A stretch of DNA of 45,202 bases from Bacteroidota bacterium (GTDB taxonomy: Bacteria; Bacteroidota; Bacteroidia; Bacteroidales; Dysgonomonadaceae): NCBI GenBank assembly GCA_023437305.1, contig JAEZGN010000025.1, forward strand, positions 1 through 45,202. The letters are read 5' to 3'. Shown one piece after another: positions 9,013 to 18,500 of this stretch. Position 1 is the stretch's first letter, and every line of letters starts with the position of its first letter. The position numbers and the translations under genes are program-made. The notes beneath the pieces were generated by a model. It was given only the letters and a program-made list of their open reading frames with translations, did no database searches and was not told the DNA's origin.

Positions 9013-10346
9013 AGAATTGTATTGAAGAATTTCTTTTATTCCTGTATTCTTGGATACCTGAAAAAAGGTTATTTCGTTATTCTACTTAACACTGTCTTTT
9101 AGATTGATCCCTTCAAAAATAAATTTCCATAATGTTAAAATTTAACGATTAATATTACTATTATCATTCTGGTAAAAAAATTAAATAATAATTCATAATA
9201 CTATGCTGGACTTAACTACTAGTTCGGATCGATACTTCATCTTAATTTCTTATTGTCCTAACGACAATTCCATACTGTAATATTAAACATCATTTCTCTA
9301 TCATTTATATTAAGTAATTGATTTTATAATTACCTCTAACCTCTGATGCCCTACAGATTTTCAGCAAATCAAAAAATGGATTCAAATGGAGCCATTTCAG
9401 AGTATTTGATAAAATATTTATGTAACCTTGACGCCTTTAATTAATTTCTTGGATATCTTTTTCACTATGCTATAATAGACGTAAATTTCATTTAATACGT
9501 TCCCTGTCTGTTCAGCCCAATAATTTTCATAAACCATTTTTTACACGTCTTTATATATGAACAAACCTTACCTTCTTCTACTTATTTAACATCACTCATA
9601 ACCTCGGTTCTCAGTTTTTCTACTGACATCGCTGCTGACGATTTGCTTGAAGTTTTTTAGCATTAGACTAAATTAATTAGGTTAACAGTTTCATTATCTC
9701 TTCTCTTTCATACAATAAAGCTGTTCTATCCATATCTGCATAATTTTATGTTTTATAAAGTTAATCTTTCTTTTAAAAAACGAGTAAGCCAAAGTTAATA
9801 AATCAGATATATAGTCCAAGATTTCAAAGGCCTCTTCTTCCGAGGATCCCCCTCCTACAAAAATTTTTTATCATTTTCAATAACCGTATTTATTTTTCAA
9901 TTTCTGGGCGAAATAATCAGTATAGCAGATTATAAAAAGCGTGCAGAATTACCTTTGATGTGTGAACAAAAAAGATTATTAAAAGATCCTGCTTACACTT
10001 TTTAAATGCTATGAAGCATCCTCCAAAACTAGGTTGATTTTTTTTTGTGTCTATATTGAATACTCTCATACCAGAAGACGCAAGATTCTGGAATATGAAC
10101 GTATCTGTGCCCTCATCTTTTCAGTCAAAGAGAGCTTAGGAGCACTCTTTAACTCGGCAACGTCCTGCAAAAAAATGAAAGAGCCCGATATCATTTGTAC
10201 CTAGTCAGAGAACTACAGAAACGCTTGATGTTAAGTAGTTATCGGTCTGTAGCATCACAAGAAGAGCAGAACGCTAAAATATATATATAATTTGTTTCAC
10301 ATACAGTTTAGTCAATGGATTTCTTTTAGGAACGGGAAAAGAAATA
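9013..10346. other. Long intergenic region, AT-rich, with decayed coding fragments
   Basis: No intact gene is visible over 1.3 kb. From about 10080 to 10290 on the plus strand two open pieces in different frames read like a former protein (EYERICALIFSVKESLGAL, then RELQKRLMLSSYRSVAS), but the family is not recognised. The rest is AT-rich sequence with stops in all frames. Confidence 0.4.
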
Positions 10347-11933
10347 TTATTCTTTATCCCGCTCTAAAGAGATGCGTACTGGGTCATTGTATTGTTCCTG
10401 TAATTTAAGCATCTGCTCTTTGAGCTCTTTCACGATAGGCTCATATTCTTTCTGTCCGTATAGATTGTACATTTCCATTGGGTCGGCTTGCACGTCATAC
10501 AGCTCCCACCAATTGATATCGTTATAGAAATGGATCAATTTATAGCGTTCGGTACGTATTCCGTAATGACGTTTCACCATGTGTTCGGCTGGATATTCAT
10601 AGAAGTGATAGTATAATGCATTTCGCCAGTCTTTGGGCTGTTCGCCTTTCAGCAACGGCAGCAATGACACACCCTGTATATCAGCAGGAACGGGGGCACC
10701 GGCCAGTTCGAGGAAAGTGGGTGCATAGTCGATGTTCTGAACCATCTCGGTGATGTCTCCACGACGGTCAAATCCTTTCGGCATACGCATAATCAACGGT
10801 GTACGCATGGATTCTTCATACATGAAACGCTTGTCGAACCAACCGTGTTCGCCCATATAGAACCCCTGATCAGAAGTATAGACCACCAACGTATTGTTCA
10901 GCAATCCGTTCTTTTCAAGATAGTCGAGTACACGCCCCACGTTGTCATCCAATGATTTCACGGTCTTCATGTAGTCGCGCATGTAACGCAGAAACTTCCA
11001 GTTAACCAAATCCTTCCCTCTTAGGTTTTGCTTGTAAAAATCATCAATCAACGGGCCATAGAATTTGTCCCAGGCTGCACGCTGCCCCTCGTCCATGCGT
11101 CCCAGGAATCTTTGATAGAGTGATTTTAAGCGTGAGTTCTTATCGGGACGAAGCATTTTCAAGTCATAAATCATATCCATATCCTTTACGATACTCATCT
11201 CCTGCGCTGCGGCAGCTGGACGCCCTTCGTAATCGTCGAAGAAATTGTCGGGCAGTGGGAAGGTCTTATCCTCATACAAAGACAGATTACAGGTATCCGC
11301 CATCCAATTGCGGTGGATCGCTTTATGATGAATTAGCAAACAGAATGGTTTGCTCTCGTCACGCTTATTCTCCATCCAGTCAATCGCATCATCGGTGATA
11401 AGGTTGGTTATATATCCATGTCTTTGGATGGTGTCGTTGTTTTGAGTGATAAAATCAGGATTATAATAGTCGCCTTGTCCGGGCACAATTTCCCAATAAT
11501 TGAAGCCTGAAGGCAGGCTTTCCAAATGCCACTTACCAATGAGCGCAGTTTGATAACCAGCTTTCTGGAGCAGTTTTGGGAAAGTTTGCTGGGCACTGTC
11601 AAACACGCAAGTTGTATTGTCGTAAAATTTATTGGCACAACTGTGTTTACCCGTAATCATGCAGGCGCGACTGGGTCCACTCAATGAGTTGGCTACAAAA
11701 GAATTCGTGAAGCGCACGCCATCGCGGGCAATACGATCGAGGTTGGGTGTCTGCATATAACGGGTATCGTAACAACTCATCATTTGTGCCGTATGATCAT
11801 CCGTCATAATATAGACGATGTTCAGAGATTTTTGCTCTTCTTTCTGTTTGCCTGTGGCACATGCAGTCAAAAAAGCTACTGCTGCCGCACTAGTCAGCGA
11901 GTAAAGAATTTTGGATAATAAATTGTTTATCAT
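10347..11933 (-). CDS. N-acetylglucosamine-6-sulfatase-like sulfatase (S1 family)
   Basis: A 528-residue lipoprotein sulfatase. The signal peptide ends FLTAC (Cys25). Metal residues Asp45-Asp46 sit in IMTDDHTAQ, and the catalytic motif is Ser85-Gly-Pro-Ser-Arg89, so it needs formylglycine maturation. The blocks GKWHLES, YTSDQGFYMGEHGWFDKR and the C-terminal WWELYDVQADPMEMYNLY resemble the Bacteroides GlcNAc-6-O-sulfatase branch. The frame stays open upstream to 12179, but those residues are not signal-like and a promoter lies between, so Met at 11933 is chosen. Probable role: removing 6-sulfate from GlcNAc before GH20 action. Exact linkage is inference. Confidence 0.9.
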   Translation of the reverse strand: MINNLLSKILYSLTSAAAVAFLTACATGKQKEEQKSLNIVYIMTDDHTAQMMSCYDTRYMQTPNLDRIARDGVRFTNSFVANSLSGPSRACMITGKHSCANKFYDNTTCVFDSAQQTFPKLLQKAGYQTALIGKWHLESLPSGFNYWEIVPGQGDYYNPDFITQNNDTIQRHGYITNLITDDAIDWMENKRDESKPFCLLIHHKAIHRNWMADTCNLSLYEDKTFPLPDNFFDDYEGRPAAAAQEMSIVKDMDMIYDLKMLRPDKNSRLKSLYQRFLGRMDEGQRAAWDKFYGPLIDDFYKQNLRGKDLVNWKFLRYMRDYMKTVKSLDDNVGRVLDYLEKNGLLNNTLVVYTSDQGFYMGEHGWFDKRFMYEESMRTPLIMRMPKGFDRRGDITEMVQNIDYAPTFLELAGAPVPADIQGVSLLPLLKGEQPKDWRNALYYHFYEYPAEHMVKRHYGIRTERYKLIHFYNDINWWELYDVQADPMEMYNLYGQKEYEPIVKELKEQMLKLQEQYNDPVRISLERDKE

Positions 11934-11971
11934 TAATAAATAGTTTTGATAGTTGGAGTTAATTAGTAGTA

Positions 11972-12002
11972 CAAATATAAATAGTTTTAACAATATTTCA
12001 AA
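11972..12002 (-). promoter_or_regulatory. Bacteroidales promoter upstream of the GlcNAc-6-sulfatase-like gene
   Basis: On the minus strand TTTG (12002-11999), 19 bases, then TATATTTG (11979-11972): an exact match to the TTTG-N19-TAnnTTTG pattern, about 38 bases before the ATG at 11933. It sets the start of this gene. Confidence 0.65.
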
Positions 12003-12190
12003 TTCAAAAACAACTATGCTTCTTCTGAAAATGTCTAATAATAGGACGAAGAAGGCATAACATAAAAAGACGTTTTTGAACATCCGATAGACAGAATCGG
12101 AAGCCTCCTGAAAACAAGTCTTAGCTGAAATTTGTATGTTTACAGACATCAAAGGTCCCACAAAATCGAGACAAAACAAAATAGAAGCAA

Positions 12191-12285
12191 GTCTGTTTCA
12201 CAACAAATTAAACAGATTAACACAGATGCTTAATCTAATTCTCAATAAAATAAATCTTAATCTGTGGTGAATTCAAATGAACTAA
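12191..12285. repeat. Copy of an 'ACAGATTAACACAGA / AATCTGTGGTGAAT' intergenic motif
   Basis: The stretch contains ACAGATTAACACAGAT and AATCTGTGGTGAATTC. The AATCTGTGGTGAATTC part has a relative at 13702-13741 (AATCTGCGGTGAATCC and its inverted partner). The two copies bracket the decayed sulfatase between them. Such motifs recur between genes in Bacteroidales; here their role may be transcript ends or relics of insertion. Confidence 0.45.
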
Positions 12286-12312
12286 ATACCAACCTAATCA
12301 ACCAACATTTTT

Positions 12313-13679
12313 ATGGATCAAAAATTGTTGTTCAGTAGCGCGTTACTTGTCGGTTTTGCAGGGGCACAACAGGCACTTGCGCAAAAAAGAAAATCTAGAA
12401 TAAAAAGAAGCCCAACGTCGTTTTCATTCTGATCGACAACCTCGGCTTCGGTGACCTCAGTTGTTACGGACAAGAGAAGTTCGAAACTCCTAGCATAGAC
12501 AGGTTGGTTCAGGAAGGAATGCGCTTCACCCAGTGTTATTCAAGTCGCATTATTAGTACTCCTACAGGCTCTTGCCTGTTGACTGGAACACGACCATTCG
12601 CGGAAATGTAGAATTCGATCCAGAAGAGCAATTCCCTCTACCAGCAGAAGCACAAACCATCTTCCACGAATTCCAAAACGCAGGAAACAAAACCGATGCT
12701 TTTGATAAATGGGGACTCGGTTTTTCGGCTCTACAGGTGATCCTAAAAACAGGACATCGACGAGTTTTATGACCACAATTATAAATTGCTGGAAAACAGT
12801 GAGTTGTATTGACTGTCTATGGGGCAATGGCAAACGGGAAGAACTGAAAGATAACACACTGGACGTACAGTACGGCAAAGGTACTTATTCTCAGTGCTTG
12901 ATTTAGAATTAGAATAAGACATTTAATTTCTTCCTTGATCGGATGGGAAAACGCGGAGAATAGTTCTGTATGTGGTATCCCACCATCATCCCCCGCGCCG
13001 AACTAATTGTGCCCGAAGACAGCATTATGAAAAAGAAGTTCCGCGGCAAATACCCCTAAAAACCTTTCCATGGAATCGAACCGGGTAATCTCGCATTCCG
13101 CAAGGACGGTTTTACTACTCGCAGTCCTATCCGCTCGTTACATTTGCAGCTATGGTCCTCCTCTGGATATATATGCATCTCCAGTTGTACAGAAATTAAA
13201 AGAGACGAGGGCTATGACAATATACGATCACTATCTTTGGAAGGCTGAGCTGGTCCGAACTTCTTCAACTGCAACGGGGAATCTGGCGCGGGGACAAATG
13301 CGACTTGTATGAAGGAGGAATCCGTGTACCGATGATTATTTTATAGCGGGGACGTGTACAGCTCAGTACTCAAACCGACTTCATGTGCTCGTTCTAGGAT
13401 ATAATGCCTACGTTCCGTGAAATTCTGAATCCAAAAGCAAAGGATCGACAAAAGAATGGTATTAGTCTACTGCCATTCCTCAAAAATCACAAAGGACAGA
13501 AAGAACATGAATGTTTTTGGCAAGAATCCGTATTATGAGCCCTATAATCTCAATTTTGATCCGTCGGAACGACACAACGTGCTGAACCAATATAGAAAAA
13601 GATAACAGGATTGGAGGCTATCATACAGTCATTACATATACCTAACCCAAATTTCCCTCTACTTTCGGGAGAAAAATAA
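12313..13679 (+). pseudogene. Decayed sulfatase (S1 family)
   Basis: The plus strand opens with a Met and a signal peptide (MDQKLLFSSALLVGFAGAQQ), then shifts frame into an S1 sulfatase start: VVFILIDNLGFGDLSCYG, ETPSIDRLVQEGMRFTQCY and a damaged active-site block (STPTGSCLLTG, where relatives have C/S-x-P-S-R). Later pieces include LYEGGIRVPMII and the ending HIPNPNFPLLSGEK before TAA at 13677. At least five frame changes and many stops separate these pieces, so it is clearly dead. It lies on the opposite strand to the neighbouring functional sulfatase and hexosaminidase. Start and end are both preserved, suggesting loss by point mutation and small indels rather than deletion. Confidence 0.85.
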
Positions 13680-13701
13680 AAGCCAAATGGACCAGCAACA
13701 A

Positions 13702-13741
13702 GATTCACCACAAATTGAATTCATGTAATCTGCGGTGAATC
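13702..13741. terminator. Imperfect palindrome between convergent genes
   Basis: GATTCACCACA ... AATCTGCGGTGAATC forms an imperfect inverted repeat directly after the dead sulfatase (plus strand) and the GH20 gene (minus strand), which converge here. A two-way terminator is plausible; there is no strong T run. The motif is related to the one at 12260-12280. Confidence 0.4.
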
Positions 13742-13742
13742 C

Positions 13743-15395
13743 TTATTTTTGAGTCTTCACTGTATCCGCAGCGAATACATCTTCCCGATAGCCATAATCC
13801 AATGAGGAATAGATCTTCAACATCTTGGGTAGGCACTTCATGAAACGCTCAAAGTTCTTATGCTCCGGCAATGTCCATTGTATTTCAGACAATGCAGCCA
13901 TTCGGGGCAGAACTTGCCACTCCATTTTCATAGAGTCCGCTGTCCATTCGGTCCAGATACATCCTTGTGTACCAATCACAAACTGCTTTTCTGTATCTGT
14001 CAGTTCAGCAGGTACTGGTTCAAAATTGTATACACGGTTCATCCATTCAAATCCAGTCATCTTATTGATGTGTGGGTTACTAAAATAGAGCTGCTGAATA
14101 GGAGTCATAATGACATCATGATGCTGGCGAGCAGCTTCGATACCGCCCTGGATTCCTCTCCATGACATGATAGTGGAATTCGGAGTCAGGCCTCCTTCCA
14201 ATACCTCATCCCATCCTAGCATACAGCGTCCGTGAGCATTGATTTCCTTCTCCAGTTCAGACATAAAATAGGTTTGTAACTGATTCTCTTTCGATTGTTT
14301 AGGCAGGGCTTTGATATCTAATTCCTTAATTTTAGCCTGACATTTAGGGCACTTTTCCCAACGACTTTTTGGACATTCATCACCTCCGATATGAATATAT
14401 TCGGAAGGGAAGATATCCATAATTTCATCCAATACATCTTTGGTGAATTGAAGTGTCTGGTCATTACCAGCACAAAGTACATCGGGGAATACACCGAATG
14501 AACAAAGCACGTTGTACGGGCCTCCAGTGCATCCTAGTTCCGGATAAGAAGCCAACGCAGCAGTGGTATGTCCCGGAAGGTCGATTTCAGGAACTACCGT
14601 AATAAAACGATCGGCAGCATAGCGAACAATTTCACGAGCTTCGTCCTGTGTATAAAACCCATGATGGGGCTTTCCATCAAACTTTTTGGTTTCCCAATCG
14701 ATAATGGTAGAATCGCGCTTAGCTCCAACCTCTGTCAATTTGGGATATTTCTTGATTTCAATTCGCCAACCCTGATCTTCAGTCAGATGCCAATGGAAAT
14801 AGTTGATGTTATGCAGCGCCATCAGGTCGATCATCCGTTTAAGGTAGCTAACAGGGAAGAAGTGACGGCCTACATCTATCATGAATCCCCGGTAACGGAA
14901 GCGGGGAAAGTCGGTAACTGTACCAGCAGGGAGGGCTGCAGCTTCCTTTCCTCCTTTCAAGATCGGAAGAGCTTTATGAATGGTTTGGGAGCCATAGAAT
15001 ACGCCGGCTTCACTACCTCCCGTCAAAAGAATATTTTCGGGGGTGATTTCAAGTTTATAACCTTCTGGATGCCCCATTGTGGAGTCTACAGCAAGAATAA
15101 TGGCATTGCTGCTTTTCCTTTTATCCGATACACGAACCTCCGTTCCGGTCATTTCTTTAATAAAAGTAGCTAGAAAATCAGCGGTACAATGCATCTTTTC
15201 ATTGGTTGCCGGATAGACGATCGTAGTACTGTGATTGATAACAAAAGGAGCGGTGTCTCGCGCAAGGACAATCTCCTGGGGGTGAGAAATTACATCCAGA
15301 TTACCCTTTACGATGACTGCCGGACGGCAGGCTGTGAATAGTACAACGGCAAACAAGCCTCCGGAAATTAAACGGAATAGTAGTTTCTTGTTCAT
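13743..15395 (-). CDS. GH20 beta-N-acetylhexosaminidase lipoprotein
   Basis: A 550-residue lipoprotein (lipobox FTAC, Cys23). A GH20b N-terminal domain (about 35-160) is followed by the GH20 barrel. The catalytic Asp339-Glu340 pair lies in HIGGDECPKSRW, and the substrate-binding FHWHLTEDQGW block is at about 200-210. GH20 enzymes remove terminal beta-linked GlcNAc or GalNAc by substrate-assisted catalysis. Length and motifs are normal, with no sign of damage. It is monocistronic, with its own TAnnTTTG box upstream, and works logically after the adjacent GlcNAc-6-sulfatase-like enzyme exposes the sugar. Confidence 0.94.
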   Translation of the reverse strand: MNKKLLFRLISGGLFAVVLFTACRPAVIVKGNLDVISHPQEIVLARDTAPFVINHSTTIVYPATNEKMHCTADFLATFIKEMTGTEVRVSDKRKSSNAIILAVDSTMGHPEGYKLEITPENILLTGGSEAGVFYGSQTIHKALPILKGGKEAAALPAGTVTDFPRFRYRGFMIDVGRHFFPVSYLKRMIDLMALHNINYFHWHLTEDQGWRIEIKKYPKLTEVGAKRDSTIIDWETKKFDGKPHHGFYTQDEAREIVRYAADRFITVVPEIDLPGHTTAALASYPELGCTGGPYNVLCSFGVFPDVLCAGNDQTLQFTKDVLDEIMDIFPSEYIHIGGDECPKSRWEKCPKCQAKIKELDIKALPKQSKENQLQTYFMSELEKEINAHGRCMLGWDEVLEGGLTPNSTIMSWRGIQGGIEAARQHHDVIMTPIQQLYFSNPHINKMTGFEWMNRVYNFEPVPAELTDTEKQFVIGTQGCIWTEWTADSMKMEWQVLPRMAALSEIQWTLPEHKNFERFMKCLPKMLKIYSSLDYGYREDVFAADTVKTQK

Positions 15396-15488
15396 GGTTT
15401 AATTAATTAGAATTACAAAGGAAATCTTGTCTCCGCCTCTTCTTCCATAGTGCAAGAAAGAGAAGATAGGCAGGAAGACAAGACAATG

Positions 15489-15496
15489 CAAAGATA
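15489..15496 (-). promoter_or_regulatory. -7 box upstream of GH20 gene
   Basis: TATCTTTG on the minus strand, about 94 bases before the GH20 ATG, matches the Bacteroides TAnnTTTG -7 element and is followed by CA. No clear TTTG occurs at the -33 position, so this is moderate evidence. Confidence 0.4.
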
Positions 15497-15641
15497 GAAT
15501 TTTATTTCCATTTTTTTGTCACGTCTATGCAAACTGTTACTTTTGCCGACAACGTAGTGATCTATCTAGCAAAGAGTTATGATGTAAAATGGGAATTCCC
15601 TGCTCTTCAAGTTGGAGATGAAAGTGCTTCATATTTTTGTC

Positions 15642-16025
15642 CTACATGTATTTTGTAATCGTGGGCCTAGAAATATGCCCGATACTCTCTACACAATAAT
15701 ACAAACGTATCCATAAGGTTGGGGTGACTTTCATTAAGTAAGGAAACTCCTTGCGAAACTTGAACGATGTATATCTTTTCAATTGTGAAGCCGTGTGCGC
15801 AAGAGAATCAGACAGTGTAAGCTTGATAAAGGTATGTGCACGATTAGACAAGACTTCCATCTTCTTTTCCTTCTATCCGTTCTCTTTACTTCGTTTTTGC
15901 AGAAGTTCTTTCAACCTTGTTTTGACATCGTCGACAAAAATTTTGTATCTGTATTTGGAAGATCAGGCGACGTGATACAACACATTGTAAATACATCCCG
16001 GATTTGTTTTCCATCTTTCATTCAT
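15642..16025 (-). pseudogene. Decayed IS200/IS605-type TnpA (Y1 transposase)
   Basis: One frame runs from ATG 16025 through CIYNVLYHVA-stop-SSKYRYKIFVDDVKTRLKELL, NG-stop, RAHTFIKL, RKEFPYLMK, LWIRLYYCVESIGHIS and ITKYM. This is the order of a single-domain HUH/Y1 transposase; the Tyr of ITKYM fits the position of the nucleophile. The two internal stops fall at TGA and TAG where relatives carry Trp (HVVW, KGW), so each is one base away from TGG. The HUH motif (usually DHVHL) is reduced to RAHTF. No TnpB or hairpin ends are recognisable nearby. It is inactive. Confidence 0.75.
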
Positions 16026-16755
16026 TGGGTTGAAAGCCTAATTTGTTTTCTGGTTTAAATATAAAGTGTAAATCCCCATCAAACTTTTGTTTTCTCAAGG
16101 CTTCTCCATATAATTCAACTCTTAGGGATTGGTATACTATTCTATCGAGTGCGGAATATGTATATCTTTTCACCTATCGCATCATGCCATTCTTTAAACA
16201 GATATTTGAGAATTTATGATATGATGATCGGTCTTTTCTTGTATTTGTCCTCTATGACATCTTGCGTGACGTTTGGGTAACCTAATCATCAAATTGCGAC
16301 AATTTTTCTATCTCACTTTTTATTATAAGCTCGATGCCCATAAAGTTCGTTATTTCTATAGTATTATTTATTTTCCAGTTTATTCTCGCTATAATTTATA
16401 CATTGTTACCAACTCTTCTTAAGATAACGCAAAAAGATAAAAAAAAAAACTGAAATGGTAACAAGAAAATCCTTTTCTCCTTCTAATATTGTATACTAAT
16501 TTAATACAAAGAGAATTTTAGGAATTTATTATTTAGTGGAGATGGATGGAAGTGATAGTCCCAACCGCATACGTTTTATTTTAATATACGTCACACTTGA
16601 TTATGGATAGGTTTTTTACCTTTATCGTATAAGCGTGCTTTTGGAGCGTTGGCTATATTTTCATGGGGGGGGAGGTATACGCTACGATGTATCAGATTTA
16701 TTTTCCTGTAGCTTATATTTAAGTATAAAAGTTTCCTTCTAGTTGGGATAATGAT
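16026..16755. other. Intergenic region upstream of the susC/susD operon
   Basis: No gene is visible. It contains a run of eight G at about 16665-16673 followed by AGGTATAC, and AT-rich stretches. Promoter-like TATATTTT and TATATTTA sequences occur, but none is a full TAnnTTTG match, so no operon promoter is called. Confidence 0.4.
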
Positions 16756-16896
16756 TTACGGGTGAACGTCCTTGTGAGGGTGAAGATATCCATTCTCTAC
16801 GAAGACAGAGTCATGTTTGCTGTGTATACCTGCGCTTTTAAATCTCTCCCGAAGGGTGTTCCGTTTTAAATCAACGATAGTGAATTTACGCTCCAT
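16756..16896 (-). CDS. Possible small protein (46 aa), divergent to the PUL operon
   Basis: ATG 16896 opens a 46-codon frame beginning MERKFTIVDLKRNTLRERF, with balanced charged and hydrophobic residues and a TAA stop. It is divergent from the IPT/NHL gene that starts 86 bases away. No family is recognised. It could be a gene fragment: the C-terminal VENGYLHPHK weakly echoes a motif encoded opposite 1103-1143. Low confidence. Confidence 0.25.
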   Translation of the reverse strand: MERKFTIVDLKRNTLRERFKSAGIHSKHDSVFVENGYLHPHKDVHP

Positions 16897-16982
16897 CTTT
16901 TAAGAGCATCTTTTTGTTGGAATTTTATTTGCTTTTACTGGTTTACTGACCAAATTGTTAACCTCTAATTTCATCAACATAT

Positions 16983-18467
16983 ATGCAAAAACAAAAATTG
17001 TATTGGGTTACATTTATTATTACGGCTCTCATAGGGTTAATATCTTGTTCAAATAATACTCTTGATAAGAGTGATGTGTTTAACCCAAATCAGCCCATTG
17101 AGATTACAAAATTTTATCCTGATTCTGGAGGCATAGCTACTCCTATAATTATTGAGGGGCGCAACTTCGGCGTAGACACCGCTGGCATGAAAGTTTATTT
17201 TGAAGATAAAGATGGAATAAGACACCCTGCAGGGTTAGTCAGTAGTAACGGAACTCGGATCTATGCAATTGTCCCGCAAGGATTAGCTTTCAAAAGAGAG
17301 ATGAATATTCTTGTAGAAAGAAAAACATCTGAAGGTCAAGAATTCATAGTTAAATCTCCGAACCAATTCTTATACAAAACACAAACTAGTGTAACTACAG
17401 TAGCAGGACTTGTGTCCCCTGATAAACCTACAAATACCGTTGGAGGCGACCTTGCCACATGCTCATTTTCCTCTCCCTTTAATATCTGCTTAGATGACGA
17501 AGGTAACATAATTGTAGTAGAACGTAACGGAGGCAGTGGCAAGCCCAAGCAACCGGATACGGTCTGTCATAATGAAAACGGAGATAAGGTGTCTGGAAAC
17601 ATTTGTATGGTTTCTATTGCTGACAACTCTTCCATTATATTGAAATCTGGAGTTTCAGCCTGTAATGCACCAAGCTATTCTAATGCAACTGGAGTTGTTT
17701 ACGTTCCAGAGGATGATGGTATGAAATATTATGAAATGCCAAAATCGTTAAATTACATTCCCCATCAGAAAACAGTCTTAAAAACAGAGGAAACTTCTAC
17801 CATAGACCAAAATAATTGGAAACATTGTTTTGTAGTCAACCAATTAGATCGTATGATTTATACTGTTATGTGGAAGGGGCAATTAGTTCGAATCAATCCT
17901 CAAAATAGGACAGCAGAAATTTTACTGCGAAAAATATCTAATGTGACGACAGGTGATGGAGGCGCCTCTGGATCTGACTCTTATATTGCATTCAGCCCTG
18001 TTAAAGGAGAGGAAAACATGTTATATGTATCCTTGACTGACTATCACCAAATCTGGAGAGTAGATGTATCCAAAATCACTTCGGAAAACAAAGACACATA
18101 TAACGGAGAACCTTACGCAGGAATAGCAATATATGAAGGAGTGATGAATGGAAAGGGTTGGGAAGATGGGCAGTTAAAGCGTGCTAAATTCAGACATCCG
18201 CGTCAGCTTTGTTTCACTTATGATGGGAAATTATATATTGCTGACAGCGGTAATTCTTGCATCCGTATGATAGATACTGCTATAGAGAAAGAAAAGGCAA
18301 TTGTAACTACACCCATCGGTCTACCAGAAAAAGAAGGATATAAGGATGGTGGTCCAGAAATTGCACAATTCCACTTCCCATGTGGACTAGCTGTTAGCCC
18401 AGATGGATCTACTATATACGTAGCTGATACACAGAATAAAGTGATTCGTAAATTATCCATCGAATAA
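16983..18467 (+). CDS. IPT/TIG-domain and NHL-repeat lipoprotein (PUL-associated)
   Basis: A 494-residue lipoprotein (lipobox LISC, Cys22), first gene of a plus-strand operon. An IPT/TIG immunoglobulin-like domain (about 40-125; ITKFYPDSGGIATPIIIEGRNF) is followed by a beta-propeller of NHL repeats (about 130-490) with typical blocks such as DGKLYIADSGNSCIRMI and VSPDGSTIYVADTQNKVIRK. Such proteins are common partners of SusC/SusD and are thought to act as surface glycan-binding or scaffolding proteins. The gap to susC is 33 bases with no terminator, so they are co-transcribed. No catalytic residues are evident. Confidence 0.88.
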   Translation: MQKQKLYWVTFIITALIGLISCSNNTLDKSDVFNPNQPIEITKFYPDSGGIATPIIIEGRNFGVDTAGMKVYFEDKDGIRHPAGLVSSNGTRIYAIVPQGLAFKREMNILVERKTSEGQEFIVKSPNQFLYKTQTSVTTVAGLVSPDKPTNTVGGDLATCSFSSPFNICLDDEGNIIVVERNGGSGKPKQPDTVCHNENGDKVSGNICMVSIADNSSIILKSGVSACNAPSYSNATGVVYVPEDDGMKYYEMPKSLNYIPHQKTVLKTEETSTIDQNNWKHCFVVNQLDRMIYTVMWKGQLVRINPQNRTAEILLRKISNVTTGDGGASGSDSYIAFSPVKGEENMLYVSLTDYHQIWRVDVSKITSENKDTYNGEPYAGIAIYEGVMNGKGWEDGQLKRAKFRHPRQLCFTYDGKLYIADSGNSCIRMIDTAIEKEKAIVTTPIGLPEKEGYKDGGPEIAQFHFPCGLAVSPDGSTIYVADTQNKVIRKLSIE

Positions 18468-18500
18468 ATAAAAAACCTTATGTAATAAAAATACCGTGAT

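Noticed and set aside
11934..12179. Longer N-terminus for the GlcNAc-6-sulfatase-like gene
   Set aside because: It would place 82 residues before a normal lipoprotein signal peptide and run through an exact promoter match.
14568..15173. A 201-codon plus-strand frame opposite the GH20 gene
   Set aside because: It mirrors the GH20 coding frame and has no ribosome-binding site or recognisable domain.
16665..16675. Run of eight G as a phase-variation tract
   Set aside because: It lies about 310 bases from the nearest intact gene start and not in a promoter or reading frame that can be supported.
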